62,690 nt of DNA from Chloroflexota bacterium (lineage in GTDB: Bacteria; Chloroflexota; Limnocylindria; P2-11E; CF-107), in assembly GCA_005881435.1 (NCBI GenBank), contig VBHP01000006.1, positions 1-62,690 on the forward strand, written 5' to 3'. Under the pieces are notes generated by a model. That model saw only the letters and a list, made by a program, of their open reading frames with translations, ran no database searches and was not told the DNA's origin. Both the position numbers and the translations under genes were made by a program. Below are positions 22,870 through 31,568 of the stretch, piece by piece; the first letter of the stretch is position 1, and each line of letters begins with the position of its first letter.

Positions 22870-24134
22870 CGCGCTGAGCGGTCCTCGAAGATGCCGCGCT
22901 CCGAGCGCCACACCGCCGGCAACGGCGCGATCCCCGGGTCCTCGCCGGGGTGGCCATCGAACCCGTGCTCGCGTGCGAGCTCGTTGCGATCGAGCCGCCT
23001 CGTCGCCGGGGGCGCTTCGGCGGGCTCGCCGATCGCGATCACGCCGAGAAGCTCTTCGTCGGCTGGGACAGCGAGCGCGGCGCGGGCGAGATCGTGCACC
23101 AGCTGCCGCACCAGGACCGCGCCGAGGGTGATCGCGGTCGCCTGAACCCACAGGTTCTCGGCCGCCAGCGAGGCGCCGATCAGGTGGGTCATCTCCCCGT
23201 GCACGTGCGGTCCGATCTTTTGCGGGTCGGCCGTGATGGCGATCACGACGGGCGCGGAGACGAGGTCGACGCGCGGTTCGCCGGACAGACCGAGATCTGC
23301 GTTGGCCTCTCGGGCGAGGTCGGCCGCGCGCTGCAGACGCTCGCGTACGGCGCGGTCGCGGACCACGATGAACCGCCAGGGCTGGAAATTACCCGCGGAC
23401 GGCGCCCAACGCGCGGATTCGAGCAGAAGCGTGACGCGCGCGTCATCCAGCGGTGCGTCGGTGAAGCGCCGGACCGAACGCCGGCGCCGGATCGCGTCCG
23501 TGATATCGAGCTCGTCGCGCGGCGTCTGCGGCGGCGGCCAGTGGCTCGCGTTCCCGAACCGATCGACGAACGCGATCTGCTCCAGCGACTTGCGATGCAG
23601 CGCGGCCCGCCGCTCCTTGGTGTCGAGAGGCACCGGCCAACCCAGACAGAGCAGACCGATGAACGACCATGTGCGCGGGACATCCAGAAGCATCTTCGCT
23701 TTCTCCTCGATCCAGTGCGTGTACAGCACCGCGCCGAGCCCCTCGGCGTGTAGTTGCAGCTTCATGTTCTGGATCGCGGCGGCCGCCGCGACGAGGTGCC
23801 CGCCGCGATCGCCGGCGTAACCTCCGGAACGCGACGGGTCGGCAACGATCACATATTCGCGCACGCCGGTCGGACGGAACATCGCGACCCAGTACGAAGA
23901 GATGCGCTTCGACTCTTGCGCGATCGCCTGTAGCGCGGGCAGGGTCGCGCGGTCCGTCTCGGGCCGCAGCACGATGAGTCGCACCGGCTGCGCGTTCCCG
24001 GCGGAGGGCGCCCACCGCGCGGCGTCGATGATCCGCTCGAGCGTGTCGCGGGTGACGGGCGCGTCCGCGAACGTTCGTACAGTGCGGCGCTCGCGGATCA
24101 CGTGCGAGGTCCGGAGATCGAGCGCGACGGTCAC
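22866..24134 (-). CDS. tandem (two-domain) nitroreductase-family flavoprotein
   Basis: A 422-residue protein with two nitroreductase domains in one chain. Domain 1 (about 10-200) begins IRERRTVRTFADAPVTRDTLERI with WAPSAGNAQP. Domain 2 (about 215-385) begins IRRRRSVRRFTDAPLDDARV with WAPSAGNFQPW. Most family members are single-domain homodimers of about 200 residues, so this is an intramolecular pseudo-dimer. FMN binding is expected from the R-R-S/T-x-R and SAGN motifs. The role (reductase, dehydrogenase or ring-modifying) is open. It is GTGA-coupled to the upstream hydrolase and overlaps the ferredoxin subunit start. Confidence 0.85.
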   Translation of the reverse strand: MTVALDLRTSHVIRERRTVRTFADAPVTRDTLERIIDAARWAPSAGNAQPVRLIVLRPETDRATLPALQAIAQESKRISSYWVAMFRPTGVREYVIVADPSRSGGYAGDRGGHLVAAAAAIQNMKLQLHAEGLGAVLYTHWIEEKAKMLLDVPRTWSFIGLLCLGWPVPLDTKERRAALHRKSLEQIAFVDRFGNASHWPPPQTPRDELDITDAIRRRRSVRRFTDAPLDDARVTLLLESARWAPSAGNFQPWRFIVVRDRAVRERLQRAADLAREANADLGLSGEPRVDLVSAPVVIAITADPQKIGPHVHGEMTHLIGASLAAENLWVQATAITLGAVLVRQLVHDLARAALAVPADEELLGVIAIGEPAEAPPATRRLDRNELAREHGFDGHPGEDPGIAPLPAVWRSERGIFEDRSAR

Positions 24135-25204
24135 GACTCGAGTTTCTCCCGCATCCAGTCGGCCATCGCGGGACGGTACTTGTACGGGATGTTGTTGCAG
24201 ACGTGGTTGCCCTCGGGATAGAGCAGCAGCGTCGCGTTCGGAGCCTCGCGCGCGATCCGCTCCGCCTGCTCCGCCGGGAAGAGACGATCCCTCGCGCCGT
24301 GGATCACCAGCAGCGGCTGCTTCACGTCGGCGAGCACCCCGTGGAGGGTCAAGGCCTTCGCCCTCTCGAACGCCTCGTCCTCGTCGCGCGACCAGGTATA
24401 GAAGAGGTAGCCACCTTTGGTCAGCGGATTGAGCGCCGCCCAGCATTCGGCGAGATCGTACGGGCCGGCGAGCGCGACGATGGCTTTGAGTCGCTTCTCC
24501 TTCGCGGCGGCCCGCGGACCGTAGATCCCGCCCATGGAGATGCCCATGAGGCCAACCCGCCTCAGGTCGACGCCGCGATCGCGCACTGCGAGACCATCGA
24601 GCAGCGGAGCGATCACGGTGTCCCAGTTCGCGCGGATCGGGAAGCGTGGCGCGTTCTCGCCCTGACCCGGGCCGTCGATCGCCAGCGTGGCCATATCGCG
24701 ACGGAGGAACTCCTCCTCGATCGTGAAGAGCTCCTCCTTCACCGAATCCAATCCGGGCACGAGGAGCACCAGCGGCGGACGCGAGCGGCCCGCCGGCCGG
24801 CGCAGGATCCCCGGAATCACCGCACCCTCGAAGGCGACCTCGATCCGTTCCCCCGCCGGGTCCAGCCTCGGGAGCGCCAACGCGTATGTCGCCACCGTCA
24901 GATCGCGAAGCCGATCGTGAAGCGTGCGGTCCTCGAACCACAGGAACTTCCCGAGGTGGTAGGACCAGGCCGCGCGCTGGTACGCCGCCGTGGCGGTGAG
25001 GGTGCGCCGCGCGGTCGCGGCTTCATCGGCCAGTGCTTTGTGCATGTCGCCGACACGCTGCCACGCTGGTGCCCATTCTCGCCAGTCGGTCGTCTCGGCG
25101 AGCACGCGTTCGAAGTCATTGACGTCGATCCCGTTCGCGACGAAGCGCGGCTTCCAGTGCGACGCCGCGAGCTGCACGCGGTTGGCCTCGTCAACGGCCG
25201 ACAC
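24131..25204 (-). CDS. alpha/beta hydrolase, dihydroxypseudooxynicotine hydrolase-like
   Basis: A 357-residue hydrolase. An N-terminal helical cap of about 120 residues precedes an alpha/beta core. The nucleophile serine is in GISMGG, the acid aspartate probably in HGARDRLFP, and the histidine in EGNHVCNN. The oxyanion region is VLLVPGLDSVKEE. The cap plus core arrangement and length match the FrsA-like group that includes 2,6-dihydroxypseudooxynicotine hydrolase, a C-C bond hydrolase of nicotine breakdown. Ester hydrolases share the fold, so the reaction is inferred. GTG start. Confidence 0.75.
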   Translation of the reverse strand: MSAVDEANRVQLAASHWKPRFVANGIDVNDFERVLAETTDWREWAPAWQRVGDMHKALADEAATARRTLTATAAYQRAAWSYHLGKFLWFEDRTLHDRLRDLTVATYALALPRLDPAGERIEVAFEGAVIPGILRRPAGRSRPPLVLLVPGLDSVKEELFTIEEEFLRRDMATLAIDGPGQGENAPRFPIRANWDTVIAPLLDGLAVRDRGVDLRRVGLMGISMGGIYGPRAAAKEKRLKAIVALAGPYDLAECWAALNPLTKGGYLFYTWSRDEDEAFERAKALTLHGVLADVKQPLLVIHGARDRLFPAEQAERIAREAPNATLLLYPEGNHVCNNIPYKYRPAMADWMREKLES

Positions 25205-25277
25205 GCGGACGCTCCCGGAACTTGTCGTACTCGCCGCACCAGGTATCCAGGCCGCGGCGCCCGTAGGACACGTTCAC
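25191..25277 (-). CDS. possible 28-residue peptide coupled to the E2 gene
   Basis: A short frame starts with GTG whose last two bases are shared with the E2 stop (GTGA overlap at 25274-25277, the same junction type used elsewhere in this operon). It ends 14 bases inside the hydrolase start. The peptide is basic and aromatic, with the core YGRRGLDTWCGEYDKF and a single Cys. No family is known to me. It could be a real microprotein, a relic, or a chance frame used only for translational coupling. Confidence 0.35.
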   Translation of the reverse strand: MNVSYGRRGLDTWCGEYDKFRERPRVGR

Positions 25278-26389
25278 GTGCCGAGCTCGCGCACGATCGA
25301 CTCCAGGAAACGCGCGGCGTCGGCGCCATCCGCCACGCGATGATCGACCGAGAGCGTGAGCGTCGCGACCTTGCGGATCGCCAGCGCGCCGTCGCGCGCC
25401 ACGACGCGATCGGCGACGCGCCCGACGGCGAGGATCGCCGGTTCCGGAGGGTTCACCAGCGCGGTGAACGTATCGACGCCGAGCGTGCCCAGGTTCGAGA
25501 CCGTGAGCGTCGCGTCGCCGAGCGCATCCGCGGGCAGCCTTCCATCGCGCGCACCTGCTTCCAGCGTCTCGCGCTCGCGGCGGAGCGAGGCGAGATCCTT
25601 TCGGTCGGCGTCGCGGATGACCGGGACGATGAGTCCGGCGTCGAGCGCTACCGCCACACCGACGTGCGCGCGGTCGCTCGTGACAGTCGCGTCGCCGTCG
25701 AATCGCGAGCGGAAACGCGGATGCTCGCGCAGCGCCTTGGCACACGCGGCAACGATCACGTCCGTATACGAGACCGCCATCTCCCGGCGCCGCGAGTCGG
25801 CCGCGGTCATGTCGACGTCGCGCGAGATCGCGAACTGCGGCACCTCGCGGTTCGAACGCGACATCGCTTCGGCGACCGCCCGGCGCATCCGGGTCAGCGG
25901 CTCGCGTCGCTCCGCTAGCACGGCGCTCGTCGCCACGGCGTCGACGTCTTCGATCTGGATGCGACCGCCCGGCCCGGTGCCGCGCAGTGCCGCGATATCG
26001 ACGCCGAGCTCTAGCGCGCGCTTCTTTGCCGCTGGACTTGCTTTGACACGGTCACTGTCCTGGATCTGCTCGCGGGTAGGCAGCGCCGCGGCCGGAGCCT
26101 CGGGCTCAGTGATCAGCGCCGCGACGCTCGCGCGCTCCGGTATCGGTTCGTCCGCGCTGTCGGCGATGAACGCGATAACCTGCGCCACAGGCGCGTAGTC
26201 GCCCTCGCTCAGGAGCAGCTTGCGCACGATGCCGGACGCCGGCGCCTCGACTTCCATCGTGGCCTTGTCCGTCTCGACCTCGAAGAGCACGTCGCCCGCG
26301 GCCACGCGGTCGCCCTCGCGCTTGCGCCATGCGACCAGCCGGCCCTCCTCCATCGTCAGCCCGAGTTTCGGAAGGATCACCGGCGTCAC
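25274..26389 (-). CDS. 2-oxo-acid dehydrogenase E2 (dihydrolipoyl acyltransferase)
   Basis: A 371-residue E2. The N-terminal lipoyl domain (residues 1-78) carries the lipoylated lysine in ETDKATM (about Lys42). An Ala/Pro/Glu linker leads to the peripheral subunit-binding domain (SPAAKKRALELGVDIAALRG, about 115-150). The catalytic domain ends with LSVDHRVADGADAARFL, the acyltransferase histidine motif. It transfers the acyl group from E1 to CoA. The acyl specificity is not decided; acetoin- or pyruvate-type complexes fit. The GTG lies 2 bases after the E1beta stop. No E3 is encoded in the window. Confidence 0.9.
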   Translation of the reverse strand: MTPVILPKLGLTMEEGRLVAWRKREGDRVAAGDVLFEVETDKATMEVEAPASGIVRKLLLSEGDYAPVAQVIAFIADSADEPIPERASVAALITEPEAPAAALPTREQIQDSDRVKASPAAKKRALELGVDIAALRGTGPGGRIQIEDVDAVATSAVLAERREPLTRMRRAVAEAMSRSNREVPQFAISRDVDMTAADSRRREMAVSYTDVIVAACAKALREHPRFRSRFDGDATVTSDRAHVGVAVALDAGLIVPVIRDADRKDLASLRRERETLEAGARDGRLPADALGDATLTVSNLGTLGVDTFTALVNPPEPAILAVGRVADRVVARDGALAIRKVATLTLSVDHRVADGADAARFLESIVRELGT

Positions 26390-26391
26390 GC

Positions 26392-27393
26392 TCAACCGAC
26401 GAGCCCCTTGGCGGCGTGGACGATGTCGTCGACCTGCGGCACGACGCTCTTCTCGAGATGCTGTGCGTACGGGATCGGCGTCTCCAGTCCCGCGAGCCGC
26501 TTCGGCGGCGCGTCGAGATCGTCGAAGGCTTCTTCCGCCACCAGCGAGGCGATTTCGGCGCCGTAGCCGGCGCGCTTGACGGCCTCGTGGACGACCAGGA
26601 GTCGATGCGTCTTGCGGACCGAGCGCAGGATCGTCTCGCGGTCGAGCGGCACGAGGGTGCGGACATCGATGACCTCGGCGGCGATGCCCTCGTCCGCGAG
26701 CTTCGCGGCCGCGTCGAGCGAGAAGAGCACCTCGCGGGACCACGTCACGATCGTGAGGTCGGATCCCTCGCGCTTGACGTCGGCGACGCCGAGCGGCACG
26801 ACGTGCTCGCCGGTCGGCACTTCGCCCTTGGTGCGGTAGAGGAGCTTGTGCTCGATGAAGATCACCGGGTTGTCGTCGCGAATCGCGGCGGCGAGGAGAC
26901 CTTTCGCGTCGGCGGGCGTCGATGGCATGACGACCTTCAAGCCCGCGACGTGCGCGACCCAGGCCTCGAGCGACTTCGAATGCTGCGCGGCGTTCCCGCG
27001 TCCCGAGCCACCCTGGGTGCGCAGCACCATCGGCACGCGCGCCTGGCCACCGAACATGAACCGGTTCTGCGCCGCCTGGTTCACGATCTGATCCATGGCG
27101 AGCCCCATGAAGTCGACGTACATGAGCTCGACGACGGGACGCAGGCCGGTGAGCGCGGCGCCGACGGCCATCCCGACGATGCCGTTCTCGCTGATGGGAG
27201 TGTTCTTGACGCGATCCTTGCCAAACTCCTTGAGCAGCCCCGCGGTCACCTGGAATGCGCCGCCGTGCGCGGCGATGTCCTCGCCGAAGATGACGACGCG
27301 TTCGTCGCGTCTCAGCTCCTGACGGAGCGCGTCGCCGAGCGCCTCGGCGTAGAACATCTCGCGAGTCGCCGACGGAGCTTCCTTAAGTTGCAT
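26392..27393 (-). CDS. 2-oxo-acid dehydrogenase E1 beta subunit
   Basis: A 333-residue transketolase-like subunit that pairs with E1alpha to bind thiamine diphosphate. [18 protein letters not shown] near the N-terminus contains the catalytic-type Glu. [17 protein letters not shown] and [15 protein letters not shown] follow, and the C-terminal part is [29 protein letters not shown]. The sequence type is that of acetoin/pyruvate/branched-chain dehydrogenase E1beta. Its start overlaps the E1alpha stop by 11 bases. Confidence 0.92.
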   Translation of the reverse strand: MQLKEAPSATREMFYAEALGDALRQELRRDERVVIFGEDIAAHGGAFQVTAGLLKEFGKDRVKNTPISENGIVGMAVGAALTGLRPVVELMYVDFMGLAMDQIVNQAAQNRFMFGGQARVPMVLRTQGGSGRGNAAQHSKSLEAWVAHVAGLKVVMPSTPADAKGLLAAAIRDDNPVIFIEHKLLYRTKGEVPTGEHVVPLGVADVKREGSDLTIVTWSREVLFSLDAAAKLADEGIAAEVIDVRTLVPLDRETILRSVRKTHRLLVVHEAVKRAGYGAEIASLVAEEAFDDLDAPPKRLAGLETPIPYAQHLEKSVVPQVDDIVHAAKGLVG

Positions 27394-28348
27394 ACACGTC
27401 CTCCGGAAGCGTGATCGGCGACGCGGGCGGGCTGGCCTCCGCGAACTTCACTCCCCGCTCGACCGCCGCGTCGACCTCCGTGTCGATGCGATCGAAATCG
27501 GCCGGGCTCGCCAGCTTCTCCGTGAGGATCCAGTCGCGGGCGATGGCGAGCGGGTCGCGTTTCGCGCGCCACTCCTCGATCTCCTCCTTGCTGCGATACA
27601 CCTGTGGATCGCCGTAGTAGTGGCCGCCGTAGCGGTACGTGTCCATCACCAGCAGCGTCGGCCCGTCGCCGCGGCGCGCCCGCGCGACCGCCTCGCCGCC
27701 CGCACGATACGTCTCGCGCACGTCCTGGCCGTTCACCGTCACGCCCGGCATGCCATATCCCGCGGCGCGCGTCGCGATGTCCTCCACCGCGAACGCGTCG
27801 CGCACCGGGTTCGTCTCGGCGTACTGATTGTTCTCGAGCACGAACACGACCGGTAAGGCCCAGATCGCGGCGAGGTTGAGGCCTTCGTGGAACGTGCCCT
27901 GGTTCGCGCCGCCGTCGCCGAAGTACGACACCGCAACGCGATCGGTCTTCGTCTGCTTCGCGGTTAGCGCGGCACCGACGGCGATCGGGATGCCGCCACC
28001 AACGATGCCGTTCGCGCCAAGGTTCCCCTTGGACGTGTCGGCGATGTGCATCGACCCGCCACGGCCTCGGCAGTATCCCGTTTCTCTCCCAAGCAGCTCG
28101 GCGAACATCTTTCCGAGATCGGCACGCTTCGCGATGCAGTGGCCGTGACCGCGGTGCGTAGAGGTGATCCAATCGTCGTCGCGAAGATGCGCTGAGACGC
28201 CCGCCGCGACGGCCTCCTGGCCGGAGTAGTTGTGGATGGTGCCCCAGATCTTGTTCTCGCCGAATAGCTGCTCGGCGCGTTGCTCGAAACGGCGGATCGT
28301 TCCCATGACGCGATAGAGCTCGAGCGCAGTGTCGCGAGCGATGTTCAT
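27383..28348 (-). CDS. 2-oxo-acid dehydrogenase E1 alpha subunit (acetoin/pyruvate type)
   Basis: A 321-residue TPP-binding subunit. The TPP/Mg motif is [20 protein letters not shown], ending in ENNQYAE (about residues 143-175). [10 protein letters not shown] and [19 protein letters not shown] are the other family marks. Closest in style to acetoin dehydrogenase alpha (AcoA) and short PDH E1alpha, though the specificity is not certain. The start ATG at 28348 lies 10 bases after the upstream alcohol dehydrogenase gene, within the same operon. Confidence 0.9.
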   Translation of the reverse strand: MNIARDTALELYRVMGTIRRFEQRAEQLFGENKIWGTIHNYSGQEAVAAGVSAHLRDDDWITSTHRGHGHCIAKRADLGKMFAELLGRETGYCRGRGGSMHIADTSKGNLGANGIVGGGIPIAVGAALTAKQTKTDRVAVSYFGDGGANQGTFHEGLNLAAIWALPVVFVLENNQYAETNPVRDAFAVEDIATRAAGYGMPGVTVNGQDVRETYRAGGEAVARARRGDGPTLLVMDTYRYGGHYYGDPQVYRSKEEIEEWRAKRDPLAIARDWILTEKLASPADFDRIDTEVDAAVERGVKFAEASPPASPITLPEDVYAT

Positions 28349-28358
28349 GTCGGCCTCC

Positions 28359-29396
28359 TCACGGTTCGAGCATCACCCGGATCGCGCCCTCGCGTCGCTC
28401 GCGGAACGTCTGCCACGCCTCGGCGAACCGCTCGAGCGCGAAGTGGTGCGTCGTGAGCGCGCGCACGTCGACGAGCCCGCGCGCGAGAAGCGCGAGCGCC
28501 CGACCCGACACGCCCATCGGATTAGCGACAGAGCCGAGGACGTCAAGATGACCGCGCACAATGGTCGAGAGGTCGACGCCCGAAAGCTCGACGCCGGTGC
28601 CGGTCGACCCGCCCAGCACCACGCGCCCGCCTCGCCTCGCCGTCGCGATCGCCTCGCGCGCGGCCTCGGCAGTCCCGGCGAATTCGACGACGAGGTCGGC
28701 CGTCCCCGCAAGCGTCGAGACGTCCTTCTCATCCGCGATGGCGTCCGCGAACGGCTTCGCGCGCTCGAGCCGCGCCCCGCGGCCGACAACGGTGACGCAC
28801 GCCGCGCCGAGCGCTCGCGCAAGCTGCGCGGTGCAGAGCCCGATCGCACCGGATCCGAACACAACGACGCGCTCGCCCGCCTTAAGCCGTCCGCGCTCTA
28901 GCGCCCACAGCGAGACTCCGAGGTTGTCGGTCCACGCGCCCTCCCTGGTGTTCACGTTCGCGGGCAAGGGATGCACGGCCGCCAGCGGAACGCTCGCGTA
29001 TTCGGCCAGACCACCCGGGACCGTGAAGCCGATGTGCGCGTGTCCCCGCTCCGGATGTCCGTAGTTGAGGCAGAGGTTGTAAAGACCCTCGCGGCAGCGG
29101 TCGCATGATCCGCAGCCCACGTGGACCTCAATGCCGACGTGCGCGCCGAGGGGCAGCGACGTCACGCCCTCACCGAGCCCGACGACGTGCCCGGCGAACT
29201 CGTGACCCGGCACGTGGGGGAATTTCGTGCCGGCGAACTTTCCGGCGAGCACTTTCGCGTCCGTCGCGCAGATCATTGACGCCTGGACTCGGATGAGGAC
29301 GTGGCCGCGCGGCGGCCGCGGCACGTCGACGTCGGTGACCTCGAACTCGTTCGGCTTCGGGAACAGGACTGCGCGCATCCGCGCCGGGACGCTCAC
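28359..29396 (-). CDS. zinc-dependent medium-chain alcohol dehydrogenase (first)
   Basis: A 345-residue MDR-family enzyme. Catalytic zinc ligands are Cys in MICATDA and the GHE of PGHEFAGHV. The structural zinc lobe has four cysteines (CGSCDRCREGLYNLC). The NAD(P) fold is VVVFGSGAIGLCTAQLA. It resembles threonine/sorbitol dehydrogenase-type proteins. GTG at 29396 is preferred because it makes the GTGA overlap with the OsmC stop used across this operon. The internal ATG at 29378 is an alternative giving 339 residues. It probably oxidises a hydroxyl intermediate. Confidence 0.85.
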   Translation of the reverse strand: MSVPARMRAVLFPKPNEFEVTDVDVPRPPRGHVLIRVQASMICATDAKVLAGKFAGTKFPHVPGHEFAGHVVGLGEGVTSLPLGAHVGIEVHVGCGSCDRCREGLYNLCLNYGHPERGHAHIGFTVPGGLAEYASVPLAAVHPLPANVNTREGAWTDNLGVSLWALERGRLKAGERVVVFGSGAIGLCTAQLARALGAACVTVVGRGARLERAKPFADAIADEKDVSTLAGTADLVVEFAGTAEAAREAIATARRGGRVVLGGSTGTGVELSGVDLSTIVRGHLDVLGSVANPMGVSGRALALLARGLVDVRALTTHHFALERFAEAWQTFRERREGAIRVMLEP

Positions 29397-29881
29397 GGGA
29401 CGCGCTCCCAGATGGAGTCGAACTCGAGCGGCGCCGCGCGCAGGAGCGTCGCCACGGGACAGCAGCGCTCGACCACCTCTCGCAATCGCTCGACGCGCTC
29501 GGCGCCATCCGGCGTGCGCAGGCGTGCCCGCACGACCACACGTAGGAAGTGCGCTGGCACGTCGGCGGCGCCTTTCCGTCCCCGCACGTCGATGACGCCC
29601 TCCGCGGCGATCTCGAACGCGTCGACGCGCAGGCGCATCCGCTCGGCGACCCGTTTCATGGTGACCGCCTCGCACGCGCAGAGGCCGGAGAGGACGAGCT
29701 GGAGCGGAGTCGGTCCCGCATCCTTCCCTTCACGCGTCGGCGGCTCGTCGGCGATGAAGTGGTGCCGCCCGGCCTGCAGGTCGGTCCGCATGTCGCCGGC
29801 CCACGTGCCGTGGACGCGGATCGTCGACAGCTCCGGCGTCCCCGCCTTTCCCGCGAGCGTTTCGCGGGCCGTCGCGGTCAC
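29393..29881 (-). CDS. OsmC/Ohr-family protein
   Basis: A 162-residue protein of the OsmC fold. The two redox cysteines are present: LSGLCACEAVTM in the central helix and ERCCPVATLL in the second. The adjoining EPPTREGKDAGPTPLQLVLSG segment is typical of the YhfA-like branch. OsmC proteins reduce organic peroxides or act as thiol-dependent helpers. In this operon it may protect oxygen-sensitive enzymes or process a thiol adduct, which is inference. The GTG overlaps the nitroreductase stop. Confidence 0.85.
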   Translation of the reverse strand: MTATARETLAGKAGTPELSTIRVHGTWAGDMRTDLQAGRHHFIADEPPTREGKDAGPTPLQLVLSGLCACEAVTMKRVAERMRLRVDAFEIAAEGVIDVRGRKGAADVPAHFLRVVVRARLRTPDGAERVERLREVVERCCPVATLLRAAPLEFDSIWERVP

Positions 29882-30489
29882 GGGTGCGGGTCCCCGGGGA
29901 AGTGGTCGATGTAGACGACCTGCTCGAACGGCAGGCGTTCACCGTCCTTCTCCTCCGCGGCGTAGCCGCAGGTAAAGGTTCCCAAGAACGTCCAGCGCAG
30001 CGGCACGTTCAGGATGCGTTTCGCTTTCTCGGTGATCCAGTGCTGCACGAACACCGCGCCGAGCCCGAGCGAGTGTGCCCGGAGCCACATGGCGTAGATC
30101 GACATCGCCGCGGCCCACTCGAACCCGTTGTCGTAGTGGACGTTCGTCAGGCTCTTGGCGGGATCGGAGCACACCGCGATGACCGTCGGCGTGATGAGGT
30201 CGTTCACGAGCGCCGATTTGCCGCCCGACCGGAACTGCGCGTCCCAGTAGGCCGACAGGTCCTTGGATTCGCGCGCCAGCGCCTGCAGCTCGTCCTTGAG
30301 CTTGCGGTCCTTGACCCAGATGAATCGCGCCGGCTGCAGGTTCGCCGGAGAAGGCGCCCAGCGGCCGGCCTCGAGGATCTCGCGGACGAGATCGTCGGGC
30401 ACGGCGCGCTCCGCGAACTTGCGGATCGCGCGCCGCGTACGCATCACCTCGGCGAGGTCCACGCGGCCTTCGGTCCGAACGTTGGTCAC
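29878..30489 (-). CDS. nitroreductase-family FMN protein (single domain)
   Basis: A 203-residue flavoprotein with the usual EVMRTRRAIRKFAERAVPDDLV start, WAPSPANLQPARF at the FMN site, and AMWLRAHSLGLGAVFVQHW in the second half. Unlike the two-domain protein of the same operon it has the normal length and would act as a homodimer. The substrate is unknown. GTGA overlaps link it to the alcohol dehydrogenase upstream and to OsmC downstream. Confidence 0.85.
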   Translation of the reverse strand: MTNVRTEGRVDLAEVMRTRRAIRKFAERAVPDDLVREILEAGRWAPSPANLQPARFIWVKDRKLKDELQALARESKDLSAYWDAQFRSGGKSALVNDLITPTVIAVCSDPAKSLTNVHYDNGFEWAAAMSIYAMWLRAHSLGLGAVFVQHWITEKAKRILNVPLRWTFLGTFTCGYAAEEKDGERLPFEQVVYIDHFPGDPHP

Positions 30490-31568
30490 GGCTCGACGAT
30501 CACTTTGAGCGCTCCATCGATCCGCTGGTTGAAGGTGCGCAGCGCCTCGCCGAACCGGCGGAGCGCGAAGTGGTGCGTGATCAGCTTCGCGGCCGGGATG
30601 CGCCCGTCGGCTATCAGCGGCATGACCTCCTCCATGGTGTTGCGGTTCGCGCGTACGCCGTAGAGATCGAGCTCTTCGAGCACGATCTTCTGGAATTCGA
30701 TCTGCGACGGCTCTTTCGGGATGCCAGTGAACGCGACCCGTCCGCCCTTGCGGACCATCAGGATCGCCTGCCGCACCGAGTCCTTCGTCCCGGCGGAGTC
30801 GACAGCGACATCGGCGCCACGGTCATCGGTCATGGCGCGCACGCGCGCGACCGGATCGCCGTCGTGGTAGTCGACGGTCTCGAAGCCGAGCTCGCGAGCG
30901 CGATCGAGCCGCTTTCCGCCGCCGACCACGATGCAGCGCGCCGCGCCGAGAGCGCGGGCGCACATCGCGGTGAGCAGGCCGATACCTCCGGAGCCGACAG
31001 CGACGAAGACGTCCGCCGGTTCGATGCCGGGTCGCTTCACCGAGTGGAGCGCGATGGAGGCCGTGTCGCACAACGCGGCGACGTCGAATGGCATCGCAGC
31101 GGGGATCGGGAACACCGCCTTGATGGTGTGCACGACGTAGTCGGCATAGGCCCCCTGCGTGTAGTGGCCGTACTGGCGGTGGCCGAGATCCTCGCGACCG
31201 TAGTTGAAGCAGAGGTTGTAGCGGCCCGTGCGGCACATGCGGCAATAGCCGCAACCGGAGTGCGACGTGCCCGCGATGCGTGTGCCTGGCACGAAGCCAA
31301 AGCGCTTCGCCACCTCGCCGGCGTCGACGACCTCACCGGCCCACTCGTGCCCAGGGGTGAAGGGATACGCGCGCGGCCAGCGTCCCTTGAAAGTGCCTTC
31401 GACGATCTCGGCATCGGTGCCGCAGATCGCGATCGCGTGGACGCGCGCCAGGATCTCGTTCGCGCCGGGGCGTGGGATCGGAATGCTCCGAATCTCGAAT
31501 TCGTGCGGCGCCGTGAGCACGAGCGCCTGCATCTCGCCGGTCTTAGGCGGCGCGGCGACGGCGCTCAT
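30486..31568 (-). CDS. zinc-dependent medium-chain alcohol dehydrogenase (second)
   Basis: A 360-residue MDR-family dehydrogenase. Catalytic zinc Cys is in AICGTDAEI and the His-Glu in PGHEWAGEV. The structural zinc cysteines lie in CGYCRMCRTGRYNLC. The NAD-binding loop is VAVGSGGIGLLTAMCA. It is distinct from the first dehydrogenase (longer N-terminus and a HTIKAVFPIP segment), so two successive or parallel alcohol oxidations are plausible. The ATG at 31568 overlaps the cyclase stop (ATGA), which argues against the longer frame. Confidence 0.87.
   Translation of the reverse strand: MSAVAAPPKTGEMQALVLTAPHEFEIRSIPIPRPGANEILARVHAIAICGTDAEIVEGTFKGRWPRAYPFTPGHEWAGEVVDAGEVAKRFGFVPGTRIAGTSHSGCGYCRMCRTGRYNLCFNYGREDLGHRQYGHYTQGAYADYVVHTIKAVFPIPAAMPFDVAALCDTASIALHSVKRPGIEPADVFVAVGSGGIGLLTAMCARALGAARCIVVGGGKRLDRARELGFETVDYHDGDPVARVRAMTDDRGADVAVDSAGTKDSVRQAILMVRKGGRVAFTGIPKEPSQIEFQKIVLEELDLYGVRANRNTMEEVMPLIADGRIPAAKLITHHFALRRFGEALRTFNQRIDGALKVIVEP

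Noticed and set aside
28359-31568. The two zinc dehydrogenases as a recent duplication
   Set aside because: They share only family motifs. The structural zinc lobe, the N-terminus and the substrate regions differ strongly.
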